Shown: positions 21,327-34,043 of the stretch, piece after piece
How positions within the stretch are numbered: the stretch's first letter is position 1
Layout of the letters: the number at the start of each line of letters is the position of its first letter
Origin: Evernia prunastri
Taxonomy: Eukaryota; Ascomycota; Lecanoromycetes; Lecanorales; Parmeliaceae
Assembly (NCBI GenBank): GCA_003184365.1
Contig: NKYR01000039.1
Span: 247,859-311,858, forward strand
Direction of reading: 5' to 3'
DNA: 64,000 nt
Notes under the pieces: model-generated
The model's input: the letters and a program-made list of their open reading frames with translations, nothing else
Told to the model about the DNA's origin: nothing
The model's database searches: none
Position numbers and translations under genes: made by a program

Positions 21327-24019
21327 TCACAGAACCAACATCGCAACTACCGCCACAACTATCCCACCCCACAGTAATCGACTCCCCGAACGCGGGGCCC
21401 CTCCTTTGAAATCTTGCATACCAGGACCCGTCCTATTACCAACCCCTACTGAAGCATTGCCCTGCCCAGGCGTTGGCGAATGAGTCCCAGAAGCCCCCAT
21501 ATCCACCCCGCCCGGGCCCGCATTTTCCCTGTTTGAGCCTTCGAGCGGAATAGTTTTTGTCCCTGCCGTTAATTGCGCCGCCGATTTTGGAGACAGGACC
21601 GTCCCGTTGAAGGTGAGGTCGGGAGATGCGGGACCTGAGGCGGTTTTTGAGAGAGCGAGAGCGGTTGCGTTGGGTGCGATGACTTGGGCGTTAGCGATGG
21701 TGGGATTATCGCTTTTTGTAAGCTCGGTGAAATGTTGAGGCTTCGGATCACTGCCGTGTTTAGGATCGCTGCTCTGAGATGAACCGCTGCCTTGATTGGG
21801 ATGATGGCTCTGCGCGGGATCTTTGCTGTGTTGAAACTTGGGTTCGCTGCTCTGATTAGGATCGATGCCAGATTTGGGGTTATTGCCCTTGGTGGGAATA
21901 CTGGTTTGCCGACGATTGGGATCGTTGGTTTGGTTGGGATCACTGTCTTGCTGACGATTGTCGCCTGCTTTGATATCGCTGTGTGGCTGCATTGTTTTAT
22001 TCGGTGGCGGAGACGGTGGGCTCTTCTGACCTGTGGGGTCATGAATCTGGGGTTCAATATTGGATCCCACTTTCTTGGCTGGGTTTGCATTGATTGTCGC
22101 TTTCGGCTGGTCCACTGTAGGAGCATTGGCAGGTCTTGGTACTGATATTTTCGTATCGTGCGTCTGTTCAGCTTTAGGGTCTAGAGTAAGACTTGATATC
22201 GATGCCCAGGGATGGATCTTAGTATTTTTAAGAGGCACAGGAGGGGCTAATCCTGTTACTGTCGTGAGAGCACTCGGGGGATCGTAAGCCGAAAAACCTA
22301 GGCCTGTACAATATGAAAACCAAGGATTTAACTCCGTGAATTTACTTGGGAAAGCAATCAGAGGGCGATATGGCTCGCCAGGTTGCGGTTTGTACCAATT
22401 TGCTTCCTGGGATAAATATATTAGCTTTGAAGGAGCCAGATTTAGGGATAAGTCTTTACCATTACGTTTTGTGGCGGGCAGGGGAGATCTTTGACATTGA
22501 ATCGCTGTGTTTGACCAAGACTAAGTCCAGTCATACCGAGAGGACCTTCGATAGTCGATAACTCTCCGGCGGAGAAGCTAAGCATGATAGACGTGATAAA
22601 ACCATAACCACAATTGTCGTTTATACTCAAGCTATGGAATTTGGCGTAGACAGACGGAGAAGTACTATTGATGCCGTTTCTTAGGATTTAAATACGTTTT
22701 CCAAGGCTAGAAACTCACAATGTAAAATGACCGGAGACTATAGTGCTTAATGGCAAGTCGTCTGGTTGGGTGATTGCTGTCGGCACGATCAAAGAGTGGG
22801 CGCGCCTATAGACCGATGTATACCCGTCACGAGCGTTTATAGATTGATTTTGAGACCCTGACTCGTCTGCATCACATGGTGAAGATGACCCGGGATTGTA
22901 GTCGGAGACTTTCACGGCCAGAGAGCCAACGGTCGTGATATGCGCTGTTATGACAATGTTTGTCGTCGAGGATTCCGTCTGATTGCAAGCCCAGTAAGTC
23001 ATACCGTTCTCCGTCGTGGCACCATAGTCAATTGGCCTAACGCTTCCAATAACACTGAGACACGATGTATCCGAGTCGGGCTCGGGCCAGTAATAGAGGT
23101 CAACATTCTCGGCTTGGATAAAGCAGGCCCCACAGCAAGATGGTAGTACATCAGGTGTTACATCAGACCCATTAACCATTTGGTGGATGTACTCCGCCTT
23201 CGATTCGTTCTGATGAGAAAAATAGTGTCCCCAATTATAGCCGGTCATTTCAATCCATTCATCCGCGGCGAATACGCATTGTGATGACCTCATCCAACTC
23301 TTAATGCTCTGAAGTTGTGTTAATCTCTCAGGGGGGTTGTATGCGTCGCAATCCGATTGATTCGCGGCTTGCTGAAAGAAAAGGTTGCCTAAGAGAGGTC
23401 CATTGAATTGATAACGAAATACACTATCAAAGAATTTCTCGATTGCCGCAGTCCTGTTTCCTGAGCAGGAATCGTCCCATAAAATACATTCGTCATGGAA
23501 GTCCGTAGCTTTAGCTTGAACCGTTGATCCGTTCCTGGCCTTGAAGGAACAGAAGGAGTCCTCAATGGTGCATAATCCTGACATGATATCCTGATAGTTC
23601 TGCAACAACGTTGAGCTGTTCCAATCGTCATACCCTTGCCACTGGATCCAGCTGTTTTGATAGCCGTCGAATGGAGCTGGCAACTCAGTAGGGATATCGA
23701 CAATGCTCCGAGGACCAATGTGCCAGTCTTGTGAAAGGGCGGAAAAGGCCTTGTTGCTCGGAATTGAACCTCGACGTTTCATGCTGTGCTCCTCCATGGC
23801 ATGAGGTCCACTGGCAGAGGAGTTAGCATGGAAGCTACTGTGCACAGGAGCCAAAGACGAGGCATTTGTTATATTTATGACCAAATTTGAAGCCTGGTGT
23901 AATGAATGTTGATGTGCGAGGGTTGTATATCCAAAATAGCCAAGGAGATGGAGGATCGATAGAAGTTTAAGCAAGAAGAGCATTAATTCTGGCATCACGA
24001 GCAAACGGACTGCAAACAT
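21327..24019 (-). CDS. secreted, probably GPI-anchored surface protein
   Basis: Three exons on minus: 24019-22719, 22664-22460 and 22406-21327, giving 861 residues. Both introns (54 and 53 nt) rebuild sequence typical of a fungal surface-protein family: SGHFTFTSPSVYAKFHSL across intron 1, and PPQNVMEANWYKPQPGEPYR followed by a DPWxxC-like NPWFSYC and AYDPPSAL across intron 2. The order is signal peptide (residues 1 to about 32), a large Cys- and N-glycosylation-rich ectodomain, then a Pro/Asp/Asn/Gln-rich stalk with near-repeats such as DPNQSSEP, SSDPKHGSDP and DPNQTNDP. It ends in a hydrophobic tail (LLWGGIVVAVVAMLVL), as in GPI or membrane anchoring. Start at ATG 24019. Role at the cell surface is inferred; the ligand is unknown. 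Confidence 0.8.
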
Positions 24020-24992
24020 CTCGAAATTAAATCTCAAGTCTCAAATTGCGATTTGAATGCAACATACTTATATTTTGTCGCACACCAAAACAATTAAGTT
24101 GAGATTATAAAGTATGCAGATTATAGAGCCTATTCTATAGTACTTCAGTCATATGTATACTATATATTGTCTAACCGTCTCTTTATCAAAGAACAAGTAA
24201 AAATTATGATTGTGTTTCACCTTGTGAACTGATAATTCACGTTATTGGAAAAGCCTTTTTCCTCAGGTGCGATTTTTAGGTGATTTCGAGTGATTCCGAG
24301 AGACGGTGTGAGTCAGATTCAGAGGAGTGCGCTTTTCGAAAAGTGTAAAGCATCAGTCCACAAGGCAATACAGAGATATCGTCTCATCACTGTGATGTAG
24401 TAAGTCACATCCTACTTCGGCTTATGCTTTCTAATGCATTATCAACGTGTTTAGAATAGAATATGATTTACTATATCACTAGGAGATAGTCAAGTAGTCG
24501 TGGATTTTGCGAAGTTCACATTTGAAAGTTGAGATTTGCGGTATCAATCCCCTTGTTTAAGGAGGTCAGTTCTTTTGGCGTACTCAAAACGCTTTGTCAA
24601 ACTTTGACAAGCGTCCTTCCCACCTGCATGACGTCAAACACGGGCTCACTCTTGACCTTAGAAGACTGATCATAGTATAAAGAACTCTAGACCGGAATAG
24701 CTTCGGCAGTGGCACAGACAGTAGGAGAAGCAATTCTCGACAAAATGGAAAGACGAAAAGTGGGTGAGTATTGAAATATTCAGGCACCACAGGTATGATT
24801 TAGTGACTGCAGTTCCCTACTTTTCCGAGCCTCGTACTGTTGTAGATGGTAACAGAATACATGTTTGGAATTACGTCGCTGGGATGCGCTGCTAACCTTT
24901 GATGGGTGTCTTGTTTATATACAATCGCTCAGGGCTGAAATCGAGTCACCCTCTCCCACCATGGCTCATTGATTCCTTGATCAGATCGCTTC
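24020..24992. other. intergenic between surface protein and WD40 relic
   Basis: AT-rich, with no gene of known type. A 61-codon frame from ATG 24902 to 25087 overlaps the 90-bp repeat that follows. Confidence 0.45.
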
Positions 24993-25082
24993 GGAAGGGC
25001 GCTCTGTTCTTGCTGACAAACATGATGACGGTTGCGACAGTACGGATCTACATGAGATCAATATCTGAACAACGCGAGAGAG
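24993..25082 (+). repeat. 90-bp diverged repeat, copy 2
   Basis: Partner of 20704-20793. It lies in a 61-codon frame (24902-25087) whose peptide includes RKGALFLLTNMM and TVRIYMRS. It sits about 240 bp upstream of the WD40 relic. Confidence 0.6.
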
Positions 25083-25318
25083 ACTAACTCAACACCGACT
25101 TGTCTTGAAAGACATCTCGAGGTTTTGTTTGAGTTTTGGTGGATGTGAGGATGGCAGGGCGAAAGAGGTTGTGGATCAGTTCTCACCAATCAAATCCTAC
25201 GGGGCTATTTTTCCGCATTCAAAAAGCGTCATGTGTTAAAAAGGCTGTTTTTCAACATAGATCCGGGTCACAGAACCATTACCATGCAAATCAACTTTGA
25301 GATTTGCAACTAAGCTGA

Positions 25319-27582
25319 TTAACGAATGGTGGACCTAATCCAACCAACCAATTACAACGATTTTCCAATGTCCATGCCCCATTGCAGGCTTATGCGACCG
25401 CGCTCTTATTCAGCCCAAAGAAAAGTTTGGTCAGGAAATTCTATCAGGACCACTTTCCGACCTGGTTGATCAAAAATCCCGGGGTGGAAGACGATTGGGG
25501 ACCTGCTTTGCAAGTCTTGGAAGGTCACACGGATTTTGTTGAATCTGTAGCCTTCTCACCTGATGGCAAGTACTTGGCCTCAGGTTCTGTGGATCAAACC
25601 GTTAGGCTGTGGGACCCAATGACGGGTGCGTTGCGCAGCACACTGACAGGTCACTCTAGCCGTGTCCGCCGAGTAGCTTTCTCAAGTAACTGTCATTTAG
25701 CTACATTTTCTTTGGACGACAAAATCGTACGCATATGGGATCCAGTAAGTGGCGTGACTCGCCACGTTATAGACTTCGGAACTGTCGTTCTTCGAGACTC
25801 ATTCCGAGATTTTCCAATGTCATTTACGCCCAACGGCATCTTATCTATAGCAGGCAATCATGGGATACTACATACATACAACCTCGAGACAAGGGACTTC
25901 AACACTGTCGGCTTTTCAGGACCCACCGCTAGCCCTCTGGCTTTCTTACCGAATGGAGATTTAATATTTTCGAGAGGAAAAAGAATAGGAAACGAAACGT
26001 TTTTATACGAACCGAATACAGGCACAAATTACCAAATTTCCCTTAATATGACAATCCCTTTTCGCCGAGAGTATGGAGTTCGAAAAATATGCGTAGCAAT
26101 TTCCTCAGATAATCAAATGGCCTGGGAATCCGATGATGGAACGTTAACGCTTTACGACATGGCCAGAAAGTCTCATCGAATGCTTGACAAATATAAGGTT
26201 ATGGCGCTGGCATTTTCTCCTAATAATAGATTTCTTGTGGCCTGCTGTGGCAAATATACCGTAGCTGGCGATGGTCAATCTCCATCCTTCAACTCTTTAC
26301 CATTCACTCTAATTTCATGGGATTTGTCCACGCTCACGCAGAGGTTGATTGGAACGCTTTCTGACGCCATTGAAGAAATGGCTTTCTCGCCTGACGGACA
26401 GCAGCTAGCCTTCTCCTACGAAGACGACGACACGGTGCATATATGTGATCCATCTACATTCTCAACACATAAGGTCCAGGAAGGTCACTCGACATCTATC
26501 AATTCTCTAGTATTCTCTCGTGATGGAAAGCATTTAGGTTCTTACGCCTCTGTTAATTATACTATACGAATGTGGTACCCGAAAAGCGGGAAGCTACATC
26601 ATCTTTTGACAAGCCATGTCAAAGATGTAACCGCGCTGGTCTTCTCTCCCAATAGTCAGCAAATGGCCTCCGCTTCTGAAGACGGGACCGTGCGGACTTG
26701 GGATCCGGTCAGAGGGACGTTGCAACATGTTCTCGGAAGAGGCATGAAATCGATCTCGAAGGGAACTGTCGTTCGCTTGTATACAGCAACGATGGCAAGG
26801 AGCTTGTCTGCGGTTTCAAAGACGGTGTAGTCCGTATGTGGAATCCGGCAAACGGCGACTTGATCCAGGTACTCCTAGGTCATGAGTCAGAGATAAAGGC
26901 AGCGGCTTTCTCGACTAGTGGCCAAGTGCTTGCCTCCATGTCTCATGATGGGAAACTCATTATATGGAGTCGGGCAACATGAGACCCGCTCCATAAGCTC
27001 GAGAATGGGGACTTTGGGTGGTGGAAGACTGGGGGCGGATTAACCTTCTCATCTGATGGCATTCATCTCGTCTCTGTCTTCAAGAATAATTCTATAGCAA
27101 TATGGGATCCGATAAATGGAACATTGCATAAGATATTGGGACCTTTGACAGACGAACCCGGAACAGAATGTCCGGTAGACGTAGCCATTTCGCCTGACAA
27201 CAGACTGCTTGCAGTGTCTTATTTAGGTGATTACACAGAAGTATGGAGCTTGGCAAATGGAGTACATCTTGAGACGTTCTACACCAGGTCCTATCCAATG
27301 GATCTGTCATTCTCCTCGGATGGAACGTACCTAGAGACAAACTATGGCGATATCGAGATTGGACATTTGCTTGAAGGTGCTCAACATTCTTCCCACTCGT
27401 CTGGTTTTCGTTGGTGGATTTCGGGTGATTGGCTCATGCAGGGCTCGCGGAAGATGCTTTGGCTGCCCCCTGATATCCGCCGTATTCGTTGCGCGTATCG
27501 CGATGGTATATTTGCATTTCGCCCTAAATCTGGTGAAATCACTTTCCTGGAAGTCGATCTCAACTATAGACCGCCACAATAA
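25319..27582 (+). pseudogene. WD40 part of a STAND/NLR gene, truncated and broken
   Basis: The first residues (APLQAYATALLFSPKKSLV) match the linker that joins NACHT to WD40 repeats in fungal STAND proteins. WD40 repeats follow (LEGHTDFVESVAFSPDG, DQTVRLWDP and others), about ten in all. No NACHT domain lies upstream; the frame is closed by TGA at 25316. So the gene is 5'-truncated, or an upstream exon has been lost. A frameshift lies near 26720-26770, where the coding frame moves to that of SLVYSNDGKELVCGFKDG. A TGA at 26980-26982 interrupts WSRAT-DPLHK, consistent with a CGA-to-TGA change. Reading continues to 27582. The predicted role, effector recognition by a beta-propeller, is lost as it stands. 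Confidence 0.82.
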
Positions 27583-29158
27583 GTGTGCATGACACAATCT
27601 GATTGATAGGCTTTGGAGAATTTTCCATCCGATCTTGAGCAAAGTACAAGAGGGGTGCAATGGCATCCAGGAATGACGCTTTCTCTCGCAGTCTGTGCGA
27701 CCTTCCTCATTGAGAGCATGGGATCTGGCCTTGTGCTTGTCCCATACGAGTGTGGATCCAGCCATATGTCTAGAGTCCATCCGCGTAGTGCCTCGGACGA
27801 CACATCTCTGTGAGCGGACAAGTCGCAATACAGAAACTTCACCTACCACCTGTTCTTCGAATCTAACTTGGCAAATGCGTTGGGTGCAAAAAGTTCAACG
27901 CTGAGCTACGGTTCCAAAGGCCTTTCATCTGTTGTAATGGCGCCATGCGCACCGGGTAGCGGGTGCCAGTGTCGACGGATTCAATTTCATCAGCAAGCGA
28001 TATGTGTTGAGTTTCATTCAGTATGATCTAATGACGACGATGCCCACGTTCTCGGTCTCAAAGATGCGTACGCCCCTTTCATTGGACATTCATTATATAG
28101 TTTTCGGCTTATAATAGCTTTATATACGAATTTCATTTCAGATTGTGCAAGCATCCACTCAAAGAAGTGCTGCACACTTGGCAGAAAAAGCATGTTTACT
28201 CGTCATTGTTTCTCCCAAATCTGTAGAGACCCCACTTCCCAGCCCGTGGATCAAGTCCAGAATGAGCACACTGACCGTATGACTCCTCCGAAAGAAAAAC
28301 GACTAGCACCCACCACCCAGTATCCCCTACCACCTGCGCCCATACTCCGCTAACAACCTCACAGCGAAATTCCCACCGAAAAACAACGGACCATCTCGAA
28401 AGAACCACCCTCAATCCTCCCGCCTTGTCAAATCCACCGTCCAAAACTTACCAGACACAGCCGCCCGACCGCACAAGCCAGCAGGATCCAGCAGTCCCGC
28501 TCGCATCAGTGCGCCCGTCGTTACCGGGAGTCCGACCTGCAGCGCCACTATACAGCATAGCAGCGGCTTCACACGGTAGTGTTACCCGACGGCCTAGAAC
28601 TTCACGTCAGATATGAGATCGTCCGTCGGGTCTTGGAAAGATGTGTACATTCTCACAGTCTAGAAGCGCTCACCGAAGCACCTCTCGCAAAATACGCGCA
28701 ATCTAGAGGAGCAGCGGTGCGCCCGCTAAGGGCATTGTCCCTTCAAGCAGATTCATCCGAGATCTTCGCGTCTAGGGTCTTGTTTTGGGTGAGCTCCGTA
28801 CCTGTGGATTGATCCCTTGTATGTTATTCAGTATTCAGCGAATAATCAGCGGCGCGGATCTTGTCAAAGGGGTTCGGTTTAGCTGATAAAGCTAGTTGAG
28901 GAGATATGAACGCGATGCAGACATGACTATTCTTCTACGAAAAACCAAGCTCGGTGGTAAAGCGCAGAGACAGCGGGGATCTGGTTCAGGAGATAGTCTC
29001 GCTGGAGATAAAAAAGCATCCAAGCGACAATTCAAGCCTACATATTCCAAAAACGCAACCATCATAACCAACATGATCAAATCACACGAGCACGATCGAC
29101 CTACAAATCCCACCAACGACCATCCACACTTCCCCCATATCCTAAACCAGCACAGCAA
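27583..29158. other. intergenic, no supported gene
   Basis: Several unrelated short frames occur, none with family features. Part may be decayed sequence downstream of the WD40 relic. Confidence 0.45.
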
Positions 29159-29356
29159 TCAGCGCGCGCAAGGACCCTTGCACCGCTCCTCGATAATGCG
29201 CGGGTAGCCACATACCTTTCCAGCACGGGTGGTGTTCGAGCAGTTCTTCTGGTGCTTGGTGCAGATTGGCGTTCCGTCCGTGCCCCTCCCTTTGCGGCAG
29301 TTGCCTTTGGAGGACTTGGGGCAGTGGTGGATGGTGGATCTTCTGGCCATTGCCAT
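29159..29356 (-). CDS. small basic cysteine-rich hypothetical protein
   Basis: 65 codons from ATG 29356. Six cysteines and several histidines are arranged as HHC, NC, IC-x2-HQKNC, VC, RC and PC in a very basic chain without a leader, so zinc binding is plausible. The composition is unlike that of a random frame, but I do not recognise the family. Confidence 0.42.
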   Translation of the reverse strand: MAMARRSTIHHCPKSSKGNCRKGRGTDGTPICTKHQKNCSNTTRAGKVCGYPRIIEERCKGPCAR

Positions 29357-29996
29357 TATGTTCTTATTGTTGTATTTTGGCGTTCTGTAAGGGAAGGTGA
29401 GTGGGTGTGGTTAGCGGGCTGAGGGGAGTGATGGATCGTTTTATGAAGAGGGGGGTTCTTTTTGTGTAGTGGTTCGTAACGATGGAGCGTGTGGAATGAT
29501 GGGGTGTGTTTCTGCTAAAGAGTAGTAGGTGAGGAGATGGTTGAATAGATGGGAAGATACTTTTCGGAATGCTGTTCATTCGAGATGGCATATGAAGAGA
29601 GATCCATAAAGGACTTGGATGAATAGAGTATGTATCTCAAACATGGCTTTGTCCCGTCAGGTCACGAGAAATTTACACATCAGGGCATCCTTTCAGGTGA
29701 TTAGGTGCCAACGCTGGCTTTACCACAACTGAAAAGTGTCACAAAAAAATGCGACGAAAGAGGTTCAGCTAATGACATCGAACATTGGCTATGAATATGA
29801 ACAGGATTAAACACGGTGTATAGCTGCTGCGAGCAATGATGCGGGCCACTATGACAAGCCTGGGTGCTCTCCTAAGTGGCTCCTACTTTAGTAGATTTGA
29901 TGTTCTACCAAGTTTTCCCCCTAAAATCGAGATAAAGGATCTGAAAGCACTGGTACTATTATTATCACAATCACTCCCGGTTTCGTTCGATTTCGA
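29357..29996. other. intergenic
   Basis: No gene, repeat or regulatory site identified. Confidence 0.45.
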
Positions 29997-31478
29997 CTAC
30001 AAAGTATGTGCCAATGTCGGGCGCAGCACGTTCCACTCTTTCACAATCCTCTCCGCCGCTGTATTGTACCAATTTGCGGTAAGTCCAAGTGTTGCCACCC
30101 TATAGAGTCCCCTCATGAGTCGAGAGGATTCATCGTATGCCAAACGTTGATATTCAGGCCCAGCGTGGTCATCGAAGATACGCTTGAGCTCCCGCTGCTC
30201 GAGGGTCGAGGGCGTGTTGTTCGCCCCCTCTAACTCGTACGGCCAGGGAAGTAAGCTATTCTCCGTATGTGTATCCTTATCGTAGCCCCATAGCCAGCCG
30301 GGGGGCTGACAATTGACGAACTTGGGGGCAACTACCGCTTCGTCCCAGTCGAGAACGCCTGTAACTCTAATGGAGTCTTCCGCATTGTACTCGACCATGA
30401 TATTGCGAGGATGTAAATCGAGGTGACACAAACAATTCAGATCTGGCTCAAACAAACCAAGATCGTTCATCTCGCGCACGACCTTGAGCATGTCATCGTA
30501 CAATTCGACGTCATGGCCAGGGTCTTCAGGATCCTGTGAGATAGCGGATTTCCTCCAGCGCGAGAGATATTGCTCAAAGAATTCCAGAGTATTTTTGCGC
30601 GAGCGGGAAAGTCCTGCACCTGTGGCACTGTCCGACTCTATTTCTTCAACCACTTCTCCATGCGCATCTGTCAGTATGAATGGAACGATATTTGGCAGGT
30701 CGTCAGAATAGTATGAGCCATTGGTGGCTGCTCCAATAGTCCCAGCGGATGGACTCTCCACCGACAGAAGAGTCCTGATCACGTTGCCCACTTCTTGCGC
30801 AATTACACATCGCTGCGAGTGGCTAAGCTCATCCCAGACCGAATCCAAATCTTTTCCAGGAGTCCGACGCTGGAGAACATACGGCTTTCCCACGGCGTTG
30901 TTACTGGTAAAGTCCGTTGCCTCGATCATAGGTACTGGTATCGACGTTCGTTGTCGTACATAGTTCAAGGTGGCCACTTGCTGCTCAGGCCGTGACTCGC
31001 GCTCCCGGGGTATTCGGAGGATGAGGTCGCGGTGGCCTTTATCATATGAGGGCGGTAGTGATATACTTGTGATGTGGTTGAACCCGCCCCCTTTGAGATG
31101 CTGGATCAGGGGCGTCTGTGGCGCTGGTATGAAAGAACGAAAGAATTTGCTAGTGCGTAGGCGTGTGACAGCGTGGCTTGTTGAGAAGCGGTGCCTGATG
31201 GACGTTGGAGGAGGCCATAAATCTCGGCACAGCTTTTCGATGCGCTGGTTGAAAGCGTTCTCGGCTTCTTGCTCTTGCCGCTCGTACGTCGCCGTTGACA
31301 CCGTTTGGACTGAGCCGTTGGATGATCGCGCTAGCGAAGCATTGACGGACTGAGTTGGCGAAGCAGACACATCATTGCTTGTCTCGTACGAAGTTGAATT
31401 TGCCGGCTGAAGTGAGTCTGTGAGTTGATAATCAGTATCTTCTATTTGGTCTGGAGCCATATCGTCTGCCGTTAACAT
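29997..31478 (-). CDS. APH-family (aminoglycoside phosphotransferase fold) kinase
   Basis: A 493-residue single-exon protein, ATG at 31478. The catalytic loop reads CHLDLHPRNIM (about residue 355), the H-x-D-x4-N Brenner motif of the APH/choline-kinase fold. The metal-binding segment reads GVLDWDEAVVAPKF (about 378). An N-lobe strand pair (LILRIPRERESRPE) and VPMIEATDF, then PYVLQRRTPGKDL, fit the ATP-binding lobe. The first 70 residues are low-complexity. Many such genes occur in filamentous fungi. The substrate is usually unknown and antibiotic resistance should not be assumed. No lesions seen. Confidence 0.88.
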   Translation of the reverse strand: MLTADDMAPDQIEDTDYQLTDSLQPANSTSYETSNDVSASPTQSVNASLARSSNGSVQTVSTATYERQEQEAENAFNQRIEKLCRDLWPPPTSIRHRFSTSHAVTRLRTSKFFRSFIPAPQTPLIQHLKGGGFNHITSISLPPSYDKGHRDLILRIPRERESRPEQQVATLNYVRQRTSIPVPMIEATDFTSNNAVGKPYVLQRRTPGKDLDSVWDELSHSQRCVIAQEVGNVIRTLLSVESPSAGTIGAATNGSYYSDDLPNIVPFILTDAHGEVVEEIESDSATGAGLSRSRKNTLEFFEQYLSRWRKSAISQDPEDPGHDVELYDDMLKVVREMNDLGLFEPDLNCLCHLDLHPRNIMVEYNAEDSIRVTGVLDWDEAVVAPKFVNCQPPGWLWGYDKDTHTENSLLPWPYELEGANNTPSTLEQRELKRIFDDHAGPEYQRLAYDESSRLMRGLYRVATLGLTANWYNTAAERIVKEWNVLRPTLAHTL

Positions 31479-34043
31479 GGAGTGATCAATTCATGTGTAT
31501 TTTCGTAGTTCTTGTTACTGTATATAAGATGGCGTGGAAAGTGTTGCAAAATGGTTTTCTTGAAGAATTATTCTGAACAGGTGGTCGGAAAAGAACGAAA
31601 GAAAGAAAATCTCGTTGGATGACTTTGCTGCTTTGTCTCTCAACAAACAAAGACAGACTTCTGGAATTGGTAGGCAGACGACACTGCCACATCTCGACAA
31701 GTAACATCAAAGGATCCCTAAATCCATAATACTAGAAGCTGTTTGTACTTGATTGTGAAAGAGAGTCGACTTATGAGACCTGCCGGTGCCACAACTATGA
31801 CACACTTAGGTGCGTCTTTTTGCTCCTTGCAGTCTCAATGCTCTAGATACTTCCAGAGATGGCCAGATGCCGTGGAGCTGACTGTGTTAAGTTGATTAGA
31901 ACCGAGCGTCACAATGTGCGGACCGTAGTATGATCTAATCTAGCATTGAGAGCATGAACAGGGCTAGGGTCAAAGGCAAGGCTCAATTGAAGAGAAAATA
32001 GAACTTTATGCACAGCACAATAACGTATATCTACACATCGAGCTTTTATGTGCTTGGACAAAGCCGGGAAGAGGCTTTCAATGGACCGCTTTCGGAATGG
32101 ACTATCTCTTCTGCAATGGTTGACAAGAGGAGACCGTATCAACATAATGGTACTACAGACTAACTGTCAAGGCAGACACAAAGCTCTTGAGCCATTAAAC
32201 CCAAGCGTATCAGTCGGATGGAGTTGAGCTTCCTAGAATATCTTGAGCCAGTTGAATTCTGCCGTATTGCGCTAGTTTAGTTCGTACAAGCAACGCGCTA
32301 GGCTCGTTTCCTACTAGTTCAGAGTAGCTTCCTTGCGGAGAATTTCCGACGCGACAATCTGACTTGCACTCTATTCAAGACAGAATTGTGGCAGTCGCTG
32401 TGTGAGCTGCTACAGTCTTGGATACGATATTGTCATCTGCTCCCCCGCCAGTTCCTACCCTTCAATCTTCGCGCCTCTCGATCTGTCCGACCTTACCAGC
32501 CGATCTTCTCTTAGCACCTTGAAAAGGCTGCGCGATGCAGACTTCCCTGCCCGAGCATCTTTCCTCCTCGCCCAATATCGTCTTCCAACCCGCCTTGACC
32601 TCCCTCTCCTACACGTTCGGTCGCAGGTCCATGTCCCCATTGGTAGTTGGCTTGCAGTCGTACGGAGCTGGTGGAACTACTGGCCTGGAGGTTCATATAG
32701 GGTAGAGGGAGTGGAAAGATCATCAGCTCATCAGACATGGTTGGCAACAGAGCTGGTATCGCCTCGTAATCGAGGGGTACAGTTCGGATGCCAGGATACC
32801 AGAGCCATCATGGGCACGAAGCTCTATCATTAGCCACATTCATTGGGAGTGCGCTGGCCCAGCATGTTTCATAGAGATGCATCCTCTGAACAGGGTTCTT
32901 ATTGTATTCTACATCTATTGAGAAGAAGAAGACAAAGGCCGAAAGGGTAGGGAGAAATACCAGATCGAAAGGTTGGAGGGATCCTCGTCATGAGCGCCCT
33001 TCTCACCCTTCGGCTCACCCTAACCCACATACGCTGTCTTGGTCGATAATGCACCACAAGACCTCTCCTTTGGTTCGGCGAGAGCTCCATCTTGGCTGAA
33101 GCCTCATCCTACAGTGTTGAGAGTCGTAGTTTTCAAGCGATTCACATTCCTGCCTGAAGTGTGGTGCCCCTGATCACCCTCCAAATCAGACGTCAGAAAT
33201 GATTAGACATGCTTGAAGAGAGAATCACGCTGTCATGGTCGTCATTGCCGAGGCTTTGATTAGGGTAAGTATCAATGATGACTTATTTGATAATGAAATT
33301 GGTTAACCGTACTGGCCATTCTCACTTTCCTACGTCATTCGTCAGAAAGATCCTTCCTTCGACGGCGCACATACAGCTCCACCAACCTCCGGGGCAGTGG
33401 ATGAGGCTGCGTGCCAAGATATGCTCAGTCGAGCTTTCACAGCCTTGCGCACTCTAAACCATTGATTTCTTCTCCGCGCGAACCCTGCATATCAGAAACC
33501 CGGCGTGATTGGCCGCCTCACTCTGGCCTGATGCACTTCGCCTTTCAGACATAATCTTGCGCGATAGATAGAGGCTGCGCCTTTTGACTAGGTGCTTGCA
33601 GAGTTCTCCGGTGATGTAATGACTGATGCGTGCATACACCTACCATTGACGGCAAAGCCTCCTTAGGGGCGGAGCATGTGGGCTTTGGAATGACTCTTTG
33701 GGGTTCCATTTGCCATGGCTACAGTCTTGCTCTCGACAATTTTTCTTCTCTGCTTTGACATCGCCAGCTAGTCCATAGTTTACCCGGTTCATCTCGTGGC
33801 ACAGGTTGAGGCTTATGCCGGGAATTTGCCTTGCGGTTCTTCTAGCACTTCGTCTCCTTTATATTCACACACGAATGGCCAAATAATATCGTATGTGCTC
33901 TTTTTGGGCCGTGGATTGCACCTCTGACCTCGAATTTAGCAGGCGGTCCCTACTGACTCTGGTTCCGCAAGTACTTGGACGCTCTCCGAAAACACTCGAT
34001 TGCGACGCTTCAGTCCGCCTTCTGCTACATCGATGGATGGGAG
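31479..34043. other. intergenic, 2.5 kb
   Basis: No gene supported between the divergent APH-type and NACHT-ankyrin genes. The frame 32402-32833 lacks an ATG start and family features. No clear repeat seen. Confidence 0.45.

Noticed and set aside
32402..32833. 143-codon frame on plus
   Set aside because: No ATG start and no recognisable motif; composition is consistent with chance.
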